Positions 10,315-21,800 are shown, numbered from the stretch's first letter. The stretch is 64,000 bases of DNA from Elymus sibiricus (GCA_039707655.1 CM077667.1:63145628-63209627), one strand, 5' to 3'. A program made the numbers and translations. The notes: a model not told the origin generated them from the letters alone.

Positions 10315-11200
10315 TGTCGGTGTACTAAAGTATGGGTCTTTTTAGTACCCCTTACTTGTGCACGGGCAGTTGTAGCCGTACCGTGGCAAGCCTTGCCGGG
10401 GAATAGCTAGGAGTAATCACGAGACTAAGATGCCAAGGAGACGTTCAAGTCAACGACCAGACAGAAGACCAAAGGGTTGCGGAGGCCCGGCAAGACCCTT
10501 GCCGGCAAGGCCTCTAGCCCGGCAAGACCCGGTCCCGGCAAGCCCCGGGCCCGGCAAGGATTCGGTCCCGGCAAGCCCCGGGCCCGGCAAGGATTCGGTT
10601 CCGGCAAGGCTCTGCACAGTGCAGCGCTATCGCTCCAGTGCAGCGGCCAGCCTTGTCGTTTAGGGCTTGTCCTCATGGTGACGTGGCGTAATGCTGGCCA
10701 CGAGATGCTTAAGCGGTGCTGATGGGACGGCTGCTTTTGCCCATCCCCTGTAAAGCTTTTCCAAGCCCGAGACGCTAAGGGACACCTCGACGGACACCTC
10801 ACGGTGCATTTAATGAGTTTGTCCTAAGCCATCAGGGTTAGGTATGATAACACTGTGGTAACACTGTAGCTACTTTCCACCTCATGCCTTATCTCGTACG
10901 CCACTGTGGTAGCCCCTTTGACTTATATAAAAGGAGGCCCGAGGCGTACAGAAGGGGGGCTTTGGAAGCCCATTCTGCATGCGTAGCTATGGAATATTGT
11001 AGCTCCCAGAACTTGGCCTAGGACATCAACGATAATACAATCAAAGCAGGAGTAGGGTTTTATGCATTCGTGCGGCCCGAACCTGGGTAAATCCCCGTGT
11101 GCTGTTCGTTAGTTCTGCTCTTTGTGCAATCCTCTCCCCTTGCCGAACCGTAAAGGGATCCGCTCGATAGCGATCCCATAGGTGTTCGTTTCCCACGACA
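10315..11200 (+). repeat. Gypsy LTR (middle/left full copy, 886 bp)
   Basis: Begins TGTCGG and ends CGACA. Bases 10496-10605 hold a short tandem array built on CCCGGCAAG. A TATA box (TATATAAAA) lies at 10924-10931. It is preceded by a GC-rich polypurine-like tract of the upstream partial element (about 10300-10314) and followed by the primer-binding region. Confidence 0.9.
10924..10931 (+). promoter_or_regulatory. LTR TATA box
   Basis: TATATAAAA inside the LTR, about 360 bases before the gag start codon. An identical box lies in the right LTR near 35148-35157. Confidence 0.65.
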
Positions 11201-11203
11201 TCT

Positions 11204-11222
11204 TGGCGCGCCAGGTAGGGGG
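11204..11222 (+). other. Primer-binding-site region
   Basis: TGGCGCGCCAGGTAGGGGG begins three bases after the LTR end. The TGG start and position fit a tRNA primer-binding site. I did not assign the tRNA. Confidence 0.6.
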
Positions 11223-11285
11223 ATCGAGGTTGTGCGAACCTGATCTAGCGATCAGCGCGTCAGATCTTCGATCATCCTCACCACC

Positions 11286-14156
11286 ATGGCTCCCAAGAAG
11301 AAGGGTTTCATGGCGGTTGGTCCATCCGCATCCGTCATGCCTGACGCTGCGCGCGCAGGCGACGGGGTAGACGCGGGTGGAGGAGGTGGAGGCTCCGAGC
11401 TTCCACGGCGTTCCGGCGATCCGAGCCGGACGAGCAACAGGTCCAAGGATGGAGCTGCGCACCCTGCGAGTGGTGCAGCGACTTCCAAGGATGGAGCGGC
11501 GCCTTCCAGGACGAATACGCCGGCGCATGCACCGCGACCTTCTCAGGACGCGCATGACGTGCGGCCTCAAGACGTTGGTGGTTCTAGGCGTCCGCATGGG
11601 AAGACCCCTGCGCATCGCTCCCAGGGTGCGCAGGGCCAAGATCCGCGCCAGCGCGCTGGTGGAAGCCGCGCGCGGGTGCAGAGTCGTGATGGTGCTCCTT
11701 CTAACCCTGTTAGGAGTTTGAGCACCTCGCGTTCTTCGCACCTGTCGCCGCCGCCTACGCCAGCAGAGGCGTTGGCGCGAGCTCAGCTGCTCCTAGACTT
11801 CCCTCCTGCCGCGGAGAAGCTAGACGAGTGGCGAGCCGCTATCCAGAGCCTCATCGGCCTAGCCAACAACGACGTACCGCAGCAGGGTGAACCCTCGCGG
11901 CTGCAGTCGTCTAGGCTGGTGCGTGGCGATGGAGAGAAGACCGGAGCTGGAACGACTACGTTGCGTTCCCCTCCACTGCATCAAGAGCGGTCATTAACTC
12001 GACGGACCAGTGCCCGTGAGGATGGTTCCACGGCGTCATCTGATCCGCGGGTTTGCCGCGATCAATGTCACGTTCTTCAGGAGCGGAAGAAGGAGGACGC
12101 TCGAACCACCATCGAGCGCCGAAGGGAAGCGCGTCGCCAGTCTGACAAGCGCGCTGGGACCGCTGTTGACGAGCCCGCGCCAGGGTACCCTAGCTGCCTA
12201 CCCTACGAGGTGGGTTGTCCAGCGTTTACTCGTGAGCTGCGGCAAGTCCAGTGGCCTAGCTCCCGCTCCTTCAAGCCGGAAGTACCGGAGAAGTACGACG
12301 GCAAGACCCATCCGTCCGAGTTCTTGAGCATCTACACCATCGCGGTGCAGGCTGCCGGGGCTCGTGACGATAAGGTACTGGCCAACTACTTTCCGTTGGT
12401 GCTGAAGCCCAACGTGAGATCGTGGTTGATGCACCTGCCCGAGAATTCCATCTCTTCTTGGGCCGACCTGTGCCATCAGTTTGTTGGCGCCTTCACCGGC
12501 GGCCATCAAGCTCCTGGCCAGGAGAGTGATCTGCACATCATTCCCCAGAAGGAGGGCGAAACTTTGCGCAAGTATATCCAGAGGTTCAGCCGCATCCAAC
12601 ACAACATTCCTGACGTTCATCCCGCCGCCGTCATCAGCGCCTTTCATCAGAATGTGCGCAATCGTAAGATGCGGGAGGAGCTGGCGATGAACAAAGTCAG
12701 GGATGTCGCCGAGCTCTACACTTTGGCCGATAAATGTGCTCGGGCAGAAGAAGGAAGGAGGCTCCCCAGCGAGAACGCTGGCGCTGGAGTCGACTCCGAT
12801 AGCGAAGACGCTCCTGCCCCGGCAAAGAAGGGGCGGCGGAAGAACAAGAAGCGCAAGGGCAAGGCCGTGCTTGCCGTTGAAGGTTCCGGCAACACCGGCA
12901 CCGCCAAGAAGTCCAAGACCGACGACCCCGGCAAGGAGGTTGCCGGGTGTGCGGCGTGTCAGGCCTTGGCGGCTGCCGACAAGCCAGAAGGATCCGGCAA
13001 GCAGTACTGCAAGATCCACCGCACCAAGGGCCATGATCTCCAAGACTGCCGGCAAGTTGAGGAGCTTGCCGAGAAGCAGCGCGCCGAGTACAAAAGGCGC
13101 GACAAGGAGAGAGCCCAAGATGGTGCCGGAGGGTCTGGCAGGAAGCGCGGTCGAGGAGGTCGCCGCGGCAAGCCCAGGCAGCAGCAAGAGAAGCCTGCCC
13201 GGGGCCGCGCCAAAGAGCAAGGAGATGATGATGGTGATGCAGAGGGCGACGAGTCCAGCGAACACGAGTTCCAGAAGGCTACAGAGGCCATGTGCGTCGA
13301 CGGGGGCGCTTCGTTGCATTTCTCTCACCGCCAACTCAAGCGGTGGGCACGTGAGATTAATGCGGCAGAACCCTCTATTGATGCACAGAAGCCACTGAAG
13401 TGGTCCCACACGCCTATCATTTTTGACGCCGAGGATCACCCTGATCGCACAACTGCGGTCGGGTGTTTGCCGTTGTTGGTTTCACCAACGATCCGCAACC
13501 TCCAGGTGACGAAAATGTTAGTTGACGGTGGGGCCGGCCTGAACTTAATCTCGCCAGACGTCATCAAGAGGCTGCAGATTCCTGACGAGGACCTTGAGGA
13601 GACAGGCTCATTCCAAGGGGTCAACCCGGGAAGGAACCAGCCGAAAGGCAAAATCACGCTGCCGGTAACATTCGGCAGCGAGCTGAACTTTAGGACGGAG
13701 AAGGTCGTTTTTGACGTCGCCAAGATTCTGTTACCTTATAATGGAATCCTTGGCCGCCCAGCGCTGGCTAGGTTCATGGCGGCCTCGCACTACGCCTACA
13801 ACGTCTTGAAGATGCCCGGTCCAATGAGCGTCATCACTGTCTACTCCGACAAGAAAGACGCGCTCATTTGCACCGACAAGCTCTACCGGGAAGCAGTTGC
13901 AGCGTCCGCCGCCAAGGCGCATGCTCCTGCCGCTCAAGATCCCGGCAAGAAGAAGAAGCCCGGCAAGACCTCTGGTACAAACTCCGGCAAGCGCGCCTCT
14001 CCGGAGTGCTGCGCTACCGTCGAGGGTGCACCAGAGAGCTCTGCTGGCCAGACCAAGAAATCCAAGGCTGCTCCACCTGAGACCAAGAAGGTGCCCACCA
14101 AGGAGGACGGGACGGGGGGAACTTTCACTATAAGTTCCACCCTTGATGGCAAATAG
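11286..14156 (+). CDS. gag-pro: Gypsy Gag and aspartic protease (first part of gag-pol)
   Basis: A 956-residue frame. The N-terminal 300 residues are basic, serine/proline-rich and disordered (MAPKKKGFMAVG...). Residues about 332-487 match the plant retrotransposon Gag capsid domain (KYDGKTHPSEFLSIY, ..NYFPLVLKPNVRSWLMHLP.., ..KYIQRFSRIQHNIPDV..). A cysteine/histidine cluster at about 555-589 (CAACQ ... CKIHRTKGHDLQDC) is the nucleic-acid-binding region. The protease starts near residue 744 with LVDGGAGLN and has the conserved ILGRPAL near 821. The frame ends at TAG (14154-14156), but the same frame continues without interruption into reverse transcriptase, so this stop separates Gag-protease from the rest of Pol. 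It may be a mutation; programmed readthrough cannot be excluded. Confidence 0.85.
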   Translation: MAPKKKGFMAVGPSASVMPDAARAGDGVDAGGGGGGSELPRRSGDPSRTSNRSKDGAAHPASGAATSKDGAAPSRTNTPAHAPRPSQDAHDVRPQDVGGSRRPHGKTPAHRSQGAQGQDPRQRAGGSRARVQSRDGAPSNPVRSLSTSRSSHLSPPPTPAEALARAQLLLDFPPAAEKLDEWRAAIQSLIGLANNDVPQQGEPSRLQSSRLVRGDGEKTGAGTTTLRSPPLHQERSLTRRTSAREDGSTASSDPRVCRDQCHVLQERKKEDARTTIERRREARRQSDKRAGTAVDEPAPGYPSCLPYEVGCPAFTRELRQVQWPSSRSFKPEVPEKYDGKTHPSEFLSIYTIAVQAAGARDDKVLANYFPLVLKPNVRSWLMHLPENSISSWADLCHQFVGAFTGGHQAPGQESDLHIIPQKEGETLRKYIQRFSRIQHNIPDVHPAAVISAFHQNVRNRKMREELAMNKVRDVAELYTLADKCARAEEGRRLPSENAGAGVDSDSEDAPAPAKKGRRKNKKRKGKAVLAVEGSGNTGTAKKSKTDDPGKEVAGCAACQALAAADKPEGSGKQYCKIHRTKGHDLQDCRQVEELAEKQRAEYKRRDKERAQDGAGGSGRKRGRGGRRGKPRQQQEKPARGRAKEQGDDDGDAEGDESSEHEFQKATEAMCVDGGASLHFSHRQLKRWAREINAAEPSIDAQKPLKWSHTPIIFDAEDHPDRTTAVGCLPLLVSPTIRNLQVTKMLVDGGAGLNLISPDVIKRLQIPDEDLEETGSFQGVNPGRNQPKGKITLPVTFGSELNFRTEKVVFDVAKILLPYNGILGRPALARFMAASHYAYNVLKMPGPMSVITVYSDKKDALICTDKLYREAVAASAAKAHAPAAQDPGKKKKPGKTSGTNSGKRASPECCATVEGAPESSAGQTKKSKAAPPETKKVPTKEDGTGGTFTISSTLDGK

Positions 14157-15518
14157 GAAAGCGCGCTCGTTGCTTTCCTGCGGGCGAATGTCGATGTGTT
14201 TGCATGGCAACCATCTGACATCCCCGGTGTTCCTAGGGAAGTAATTGAGCACCACCTAGCTGTCTGCCCTCACGCGCGGCCCGTCAAGCAGAAGGTGCGG
14301 AAGCAAGCTTTGGAGCGGCAAGAATTTATTGCAGAAGAGATTAAGAAGCTTGAGGCGGCAGGCCTGGTTAGAGGAGTCCTCCATCCTACATGGTTGGCCA
14401 ATCCAGTTGTTGTGCGCAAGGCGAACGGTAAATGGAGGCTATGCATTGACTTTACAGATATCAATAAAGCCCGTCCGAAAGATCCCTTTCCCTTGCCGCG
14501 CATCGACCAGATTGTGGATTCCACTGCCGGCTGCGATCTGCTGTCATTCCTTGACGCATACTCAGGCTATCACCAAATCTTCATGGCGAAAGAAGACGAA
14601 GAGAAGACCGCATTTATCACTCCGTGTGGCACATACTGCTTCTTGCGTATGCCTTTCGGGTTGAAAAGTGCTGGGTCGACCTTCGCAAGAGCTGTCCAGA
14701 TTGGTTTCGGGGCCCAGCTGCATAGAAATATGGAAGCTTACATGGATGACATAGTGGTCAAAACCAAGGACAAAGCAACGCTCATTCAAGATCTGGAGGA
14801 GACATTTGCAAATCTGCGCAGGATCAACCTGAAGCTCAATCCCGAGAAGTGCGTGTTTGGCGTCCCATCCGGCAAGCTTCTCGGGTTCTTCGTATCTCAG
14901 CGTGGAATTGAAGCCAATCCCGACAAGATCAAGGCAATTGAGCAGATTGAAGCGCCAAGACGAGTTAAGGATGTGCGCCGCCTTGCCGGCTGCGTCGCTG
15001 CTTTGAGTAGGTTCATCGCAAGGTCTGCTGAGCGCGCCCTGCCGTTTTTCAAAATTTTGAAGAAGGCAGGTCCAATGAAATGGACTCCAGAAGCGGAGGC
15101 AGCGCTGCAGGATTTGAAGAAGTACCTCTCCTCTCCGCCAGTACTAGTCGCGCCTAGACCACAAGAGCCATTGCTGCTATATCTGGCGGCAACGAATCAA
15201 GTGGTTAGTGCTGCGCTGGTGGCAGAGAGAAAAGCAGAGGAGGATGCAGCGGCAACGGCAGGCCCGCCAAGTGACTTGCCGGGGTCGGCCCCGGCAGAGT
15301 CTGGTGCCGACAAGGAAAGATCCGCGCAGTCAAGTCAAGCAGTGCAGAAGAAGGTGGTGCAGCGCCCAGTCTATTTCGTCAGCTCCCTGTTGCAGGGGGC
15401 TAGGTCGAGATATTCTGGTGTGCAGAAGTTGCTCTTCGGCCTTCTAATGGCCTCCAGGAAGCTGCGCCATTACTTCCAAGCACATGACGTCACCGTCGTC
15501 ACTCGCTTTCCGCTGTAA
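14157..15518 (+). pseudogene. pol: Gypsy reverse transcriptase and RNase H start (stop-interrupted pol)
   Basis: Continues in the gag-pro frame. It shows the RT palm motifs in order: HPTWLANPVVVRKANGKWR, DFTDINKARPKDPFPLPRID, DAYSGYHQI, the MPFGLKSAGSTFARA segment and the catalytic YMDD at 14739-14750. The connection domain follows (EANPDKIKAIEQIEAPR, LAGCVAALSRFI). The frame stops at TAA (15516-15518), shortly after the HYFQAHDV block, and continues in the same frame beyond it, so the stop is a point change. RT copies element RNA to DNA in virus-like particles. The domain itself is complete. Confidence 0.85.
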
Positions 15519-16793
15519 CGGATTCTCCGGAACCCAGAAGCAACCGGCAGGATCGTGGAGTGGGCGTTGGAGCTGTCATGCTTTGGTCTCAAGTTTGAAA
15601 GTTCTTCAACTATCCAGAGCAGAGCCTTGGCAGAGTTCATTGCAGAATGGACCCCAACGCCAGACGACGAAGTTCAAGAATCAGTGATTCCCGGCAAGGA
15701 AACAGATCGCGAATGGATCATGTACTTTGATGGAGCCTTTTCGCTGCAAGGCGCCGGTGTCGGCGTGCTGCTTGTCGCACCCACCGGAGAGCACCTCAAG
15801 TACGTCATCCAGATGCATTTTTCCCGGGAGAGATCTACCAACAACACGGCAGAGTATGAAGGATTGCTTGCCGGTCTCAGGATCGCGGCAGACCTCGGGA
15901 TCAAGAAGCTCATCGTCAGAGGTGACTCCCAGCTCGTCGTGAGACAGGTCAACAAAGATTATCAGAGCCCGTTGATGGAAGCGTACGTCGATGAAGTGAG
16001 GAAGCTGGAGGAGCGCTTTGACGGTCTTCAGACAGAGCATGTTCCTCGATCAGAGAACAGCATTGCCGATGACCTGTCGAAGCGTGCCACACTCAAGCTG
16101 CATGTGGAACTAGGGACTTTTGTGCTCCGCTTGACTCAACCATCCGTGTCGCCATCGACAAGGCCTGATAAGAGAAGAAAGTTAAGTACCGGTGAGTACT
16201 TCCCGGCAGGGCTTCCCGAAGCCCCCGGCAAGGATCTTGCCGGGAACGACATGGTTGCCGGTGAGCAGCGGCTTCGCGCAGAACCTCGGGTTCTTGCCGC
16301 CGAAGCAAGCGCCCCCGCTGCCGAAGAAATGCTGGTTGCCGGTGAGCAGCGGCTTCGCGCAGAACCTCGGGTTCTTGCCGCCGAAGCAAGCGCCCCTGCT
16401 GCCGAAGAAATACCGGTTGCCGGTGAGCAGCTGCTCCGCCAAGAACCTCAGGTTCTTGCCGTAGAAGCAAATGCTCCCGCAGCTGAAGAGTCGCCTTTAG
16501 TCCTTGTCGTCGAGCCACAGGCTCCGGCATGGGCACGGCAAATAGTCCATTTCCTTCAGACAGGAGAACTCCCTGAGGAGCAGGAAGAAGCTGAGAAAGT
16601 AGCCCGTCAGTCAAGCATGTACCGGTTCGTCGACGACGTCCTGTACAGAAAGAGACCTAACGGTGTGAAATTGAAGTGCGTTCCTCGGGAGGATGGACTA
16701 GAGCTGTTGGCGGAGATTCATGGGGGCATATGTGGATCCCACATAGGCTCGAGAGCCCTTGTCGGCAAGGCATTCCGGCAAGGATTCTTTTAG
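15519..16793 (+). pseudogene. pol: Gypsy second RNase H, repeat linker and integrase zinc region
   Basis: Same frame as 14157-15518. An archaeal-type RNase H, characteristic of the Tat lineage, spans about 15700-16090, with acidic residues in YFDGAF, NTAEYEGLLAGL, RGDSQLVV and SIADDLSKRA. A linker of three near-identical 27-residue units follows (16254-16496). The integrase N-terminal histidine pair (EIHGGICGSHIGS) is near 16717-16750. The frame ends in TAG (16791-16793) where the same frame resumes at once, so this is a third in-frame stop. Confidence 0.8.
16254..16496 (+). repeat. Three 81-bp tandem units coding an in-frame linker
   Basis: Units start at 16254, 16335 and 16416, each starting VAGEQ.LR.EP.VLA and ending APAAEE. 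Units 1 and 2 are almost identical; unit 3 has diverged. The 81-base period keeps the frame open. Confidence 0.85.
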
Positions 16794-17765
16794 CCCACTG
16801 CCCTCCAAGATGCAACGGCACTAGTAACCAAGTGTGAAGCGTGCCAGTTTCATTCGAAGCAACTTCATCAGCCAGCTCAAGCTCTCCAGACGATCCCTCT
16901 CTCCTGGCCCTTCTCGGTCTGGGGGCTCGACATACTGGGTCCCTTCCCCCGCGCTGCCGGGGGCTTCGAGTACTTGTACGTTGCTATCGACAAGTTCACG
17001 AAGTGGCCAGAAGTGGAAGCAGTGAGGAGGGTGACAGCTCAGTCAGCAGTCAAGTTCTTCAAGGGGATTGTGTGCCGTTTTGGTGTGCCGAACAGGATCA
17101 TCACCGACAACGGTACGCAGTTCACTAGTCGCACCTTCATGCAGTACGTCCAAGACCTTGGCGGCAAGATTTGTTTTGCCTCTGTTGCTCACCCAAGAAG
17201 CAATGGCCAAGCGGAAAGGGCGAACGCTGAAGTGCTGCGTGGTCTCCGGACCAGAACTTTCGACAAGCTGCACAAGCATGGAAGACGCTGGATTGATGAG
17301 CTGCCGGCGGTTCTTTGGTCGATCAGGACGACGCCGAATCGAGCCACCGGCCAGACGCCCTTCGCTCTGGTCTACGGAGCGGAAGCAGTTCTCCCCACGG
17401 AACTCATATACGGGTCACCTCGAGTGCTCGCTTATGATGAGCTTGAGCAAGAGCAGCTGCGGCAAGATGACGCGCTGCTCCTTGAGGAGAACCGTCTTCG
17501 GGCTGCTGTGCGAGCCGCTCGCTACCAGCAAGCTTTGCGCCGCTACCATAGCCGCAAGGTTCACGCCCGGAGTCTTGAGGAAGGCGACCTTGTTCTTCGG
17601 CGCGTTCAGTCGGCCAAGAATTCCAACAAGTTGACGCCGAAGTGGGAAGGCCCTTACCGGGTAGTGCGAGTCACCAGGCCTGGCGCTGTCCGCCTGGAGA
17701 CCGAAGAGGGCTTGCCAGTGAGCAACTCCTGGAACATCGAGCACCTTCGCAAGTTCTACCCGTAA
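16794..17765 (+). pseudogene. pol: Gypsy integrase core (pol 3' end)
   Basis: Same reading frame as upstream. It contains the zinc cysteines (CEACQ), then the DDE triad: GAC in WGLDILGP (16929-16931), GAC in ITDNGTQF (17106-17108) and GAA in GQAERANAEV (17214-17216). The C-terminal region (GDLVLRRVQ, KWEGPYRVVRVTRPGAVRLE) ends at TAA (17763-17765). The domain looks complete, but it is separated from the rest of Pol by the stop at 16791. Confidence 0.85.
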
Positions 17766-18060
17766 GGCGCAGTTGTTCGGGTTTCTTGCTATGATAGCGA
17801 TACGGCCAGCAGGCTGCTGACGACCCGAATCCAGCGCTCGCGGCAGCGTAACGCTCCGGCAAGATCCCGTCAACGCCATTCTGTACAAGTGTTTCCGCTG
17901 GCATGTAATCCTTTGTACAGAGCAGGCGCATCCTTTGTGCATATTTAATAAGATCTATGTGCTTTACATTTCTTGTTGATTTCATGTCATAGATATGCAT
18001 GTATTATCTGAGATGTGTATTGCACTCGATCCCGGTAAGAGCTAACGAACCGTCAAGGTT
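17766..18060 (+). other. Gypsy post-pol untranslated region
   Basis: No coding frame. It contains the 30-base direct repeat 17813-17842 and runs up to the CACTA insertion. Confidence 0.6.
17813..17842 (+). repeat. 30-bp direct repeat, copy 1
   Basis: Identical over 30 bases (GCTGCTGACGACCCGAATCC and the next ten) to 30121-30150. The two sites are about 0.6 kb apart in the Gypsy once the CACTA is removed. Confidence 0.8.
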
Positions 18061-18104
18061 CACTAGTACAAAACAGGGCATCGGTCCACCCCTGAGAAGC
18101 CCAT

Positions 18105-18417
18105 TAGTCCCGGTTCACTCACGAACCGGGACCCATGGGGGCATCGGTCCCGGTTCGTGAGGCCAGGGCGCCGGCCGGGCCTCGTGGGGCATTGGTCCCG
18201 GTTCGTCTGACCCCTTCTGTCCCGGTTCTAGACACGAACCAGGACCAATGCGCCTCGCTCCTGGCCCACAACCATTGGTCCCGGTTTGTGGCTGGAACCG
18301 GGACTAAAGGTGACCCCTTTTGTCCCGGTTCCAGCCACGAACCGGGACCAATGCGCCTCGCTCCTGGCCCACAACCATTGGTCCCGGTTTGTGGCTGGAA
18401 CCGGGACCAATGGTTGG
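18105..18417 (+). repeat. Left subterminal repeat array of the CACTA
   Basis: Repeated 'GGTCCCGGTTxGTGGCTGGAACCGGGACCAA'-like palindromic units, in direct and inverted orientation. Such arrays are the binding sites of the transposon-encoded protein in En/Spm-type elements. Confidence 0.85.
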
Positions 18418-18419
18418 CC

Positions 18420-18428
18420 TATATATAG
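18420..18428 (+). promoter_or_regulatory. TATA box of the TNP2 gene
   Basis: TATATATAG lies about 12 bases after the last repeat motif of the left array. It is followed by a leader with a probable intron ending at CACGCAG just before the ATG at 18810. Confidence 0.65.
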
Positions 18429-18809
18429 CCCCCGCCCGCGAGCAGAGCAATGCATTGCTCTGTTTTTTTGCCCGGCCGTGGGAGAGCTTTTGTGGTGCTC
18501 TAGCTCACCTCCTATGCACATGAGGTGTTCGATGAAATGCCCGAGCCACACTTAATCTTTTTCCTCTCGAAGCTCCTTGTCCAAGCTCCATTTTCCTCAA
18601 GATTTGTCTAGGTTTGGCGGTCCGTCCTGTCCCGTCCCCGTCCTCACCGCCGTCGATCGCCCGCGCCCATCTCGGCGCCGGCAACACCGTGGTTAGCCTC
18701 TTCTTCTTATCTTCTTTCTAAAAGAAAAAAGTTCTTATTTGTGTGTTTTAATTAGATGCTCTAGAGAGTTATATGTTGTTCAATAATAAGAACTATATAA
18801 CGCACGCAG

Positions 18810-21800
18810 ATGAACCGGCAATGGATGTACGGTGACCGACGCACCTCCGAGTATATTAAGGGCCTGCATAATTTTCTCGAAGCGGCTGAGGCAAACAAGC
18901 AGAATGGTTTTATGCATTGTCCATGTACTGTCTGTGAGAATACGAAGGCTTTCTCCAACTCTAAAACCCTTCACTTCCACCTGCTTGAGAAGGGTTTTAT
19001 GCCACACTATAATGTTTGGACCAAGCACGGAGAAAGAGGGGTTATGATGGAAGACAACGAAGAAGAAGAGGATGATGACAACTACCCACCCCCTGAATAC
19101 GGTGATGCTGCAATGGGGGAAGCTGAAGATCAAGAGGAGCCAGACGATGTGCCCGATGATGATCTTCGCCGGGTCATTGTTAATGCACAGAGAGAATGCG
19201 AAAGTGAAAGGGAGAAGTTGAAGTTCGATCGCATGTTAGAGGATCACAAAAAAGGGTTGTACCCAAATTGCGAAGATGACAACAGAAAGCTCGGTACCAC
19301 ACTGGAATTGCTGCAATGGAAGGCAGACAATGGTGTATCTGACAAGGGATTTAGTTCGCTGCTGAAAATAATGAAGAAGAAGCTTCCAAAGGATAACGAA
19401 TTGCCCGGCAGTACGTACGAAGCAAAGAAGGTTCTATGCCCTCTAGGATTGGAGGTGCAGAAGATACATGCATGCCCTAATGACTACATCCTCTACCGCG
19501 GTGAGTACGAGGATTTGAACGCATGCCCGGTATGCGGTGCATTGCGGTATAAGATCAGACGAGATGACCCTAGTGATGTTGAGGGCGAGCGCCCCAGGAA
19601 GAGGGTTCCTGCCAAGGTGATGTGGTATGCTCCTATAATACCACGGCTGAAACGTCTGTTCAGAAACAAAGAGCATGCCAAGTTGATGCGATGGCACAAA
19701 GAAGACCGTAAGAAAGACGGGAAGTTGAGAGCACCCGCTGACGAGTCACAGTGGAGAAAAATCGAGAGAAGGTGGGGGGACTTTGCAGGTGACGCAAGGA
19801 ACGTATGGTTTGGTTTAAGTGCAGGTGGCATTAATCCTTTTGGGGAGCAGAGCAGCAATCATAGCACCTGGCCCGTGACTCTATGTATCTATAACCTTCC
19901 TCCTTGGTTGTGCATGAAGCGGAAGTTCATTATGATGCCAGTGCTCATCCAAGGCCCTAAGCAACCCGGCAATGACATTGATGTGTACCTAAGGCCATTA
20001 GTTGAAGAACTTTTACAGCTGTGGAATGGAGAAGGTGTACGTGTGTGGGATGAGCACAAACAGGAGGAATTTGACCTACATGCGTTGCTGTTTGTAACCA
20101 TCAACGATTGGCCTGCTCTCAGTAACCTTTCAGGACAGACAAACAAGGGATACCACACATGCACACACTGTTTAGATGACACCGACAGTATATATTTGGA
20201 CAAATGCAGGAAGAATGTGTACCTGGGGCATCGTCGATTTCTTCCGACCAACCATCAATGTCGAAAGAAAGGAAAGCATTTCAAAGGTGAGGCAGATCAC
20301 CGGAAGAAGCCCGCCCTCCGTACTGGTGATCACATACTTGATATGGTCAATGATTTACAAGTAATCTTTGGAAAGGGTCCTGGCGGACTATCTGTTCCGA
20401 CTGACGATGCGGGACGCGCACCCATGTGGAAGAAGAAATCTATATTTTGGGACCTACCCTATTGGAAAGACCTAGAGGTCCGCTCTGCAATCGACGTGAT
20501 GCACGTGACGAAGAATCTTTGCGTGAACCTGCTAGGCTTCTTGGGAGTGTATGGGAAGACAAAATATACACCGGAGGCACGGGAGGAACAGCAACGTGTG
20601 CATGAAAAAGACGGCATGCATCCAAAGCAGTATGAAGGTCCTGCCAGCTACGCTCTTACCAAAGAAGAGAAGGAAATCTTCTTTGAATGCCTGCTCAGTA
20701 TGAAGGTCCCGTCTGGCTTCTCGTCGAATATAAAGGGAATAATAAATATGGCAGAGAAAAAGTTCCAGAACCTAAAGTCTCATGACTGCCACGTGATTAT
20801 GACGCAACTGCTTCCGGTTGCATTGAGGGGGCTTCTACCGGAAAATGTTCAATTAGCCATTGTGAAGCTATGTGCATTCCTCAATGCAATCTCTCAGAAG
20901 GTGATCGATCCAGAAATCCTGTCAAGGTTAAGGAGTGATTTGGTGCAATGTCTTGTTAGTTTCGAGCTGGTGTTCCCACCATCTTTCTTCAATATCATGA
21001 CGCACGTCCTAGTTCATCTAGTTGATGAGATTGTCGTTCTGGGCCCTGTATTTCTACACAATATGTTCCCCTTTGAGAGGTTCATGGGAGTCTTAAAGAA
21101 ATATGTTCGTAACCGCGCTAGGCCAGAAGCAAGCATCTCCATGGGCCATCAAACAGAGGATGTCATTGGGTTTTGTGTTGACTTCATTCCCGACCTTAAG
21201 AAGATTGGTCTCCCTCAATCGCGGTATGAGGGGAGACTGACTGGAAAAGGCATGCTAGGAGCGGACTCAATAATATGTAGGGACGGGCATTCTTGGTGTC
21301 AAGCACACTACACAGTTCTACAGAATTCTACCTTGGTGACCCCGTATGTCGATGAACACAAGAATATTCTGCGCTCCAAACACCCGGAGCAGTGTGACGA
21401 CTGGATTACATATGAACACATCAGGAATTTCGGCAGTTGGTTGCAAACACGTCTCATGGGTGACAACACTGTTTCTGATGAGCTGTACTCGTTGGCCAGG
21501 GGACCATCTTCGACTGTATTGACTTACAAAGGGTACAAGATAAATGGGAATACATTTTACACGATCGCCCAAGATCAAAAGAGCACCAACCAAAACAGCG
21601 GTGTCCGCTTTGATGCAGCAACCAAGAGGGGAAAGGACACATATTATGGTTACATAGTGGACATATGGGAACTTGACTATGGACATGAATTGAAGGTACC
21701 TTTGTTTCAGTGCAAATGGGTCAATCTGTTAGGAGGCGGGCTACAGGAAGACCCGCAGTACGGAATGACAACAGTGGATCTGAACAATCTTGGGTACACA

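Noticed and set aside
12198..13439. 413-residue minus-strand frame opposite Gag
   Set aside because: Shadow of the GC-rich, codon-biased gag frame; no motif, and gag itself has strong domain evidence.
18105..18417. CRISPR-like regularly spaced repeats
   Set aside because: Plant genome, palindromic CACTA subterminal motifs without uniform spacers, bounded by CACTA ends and a 3-bp target duplication.
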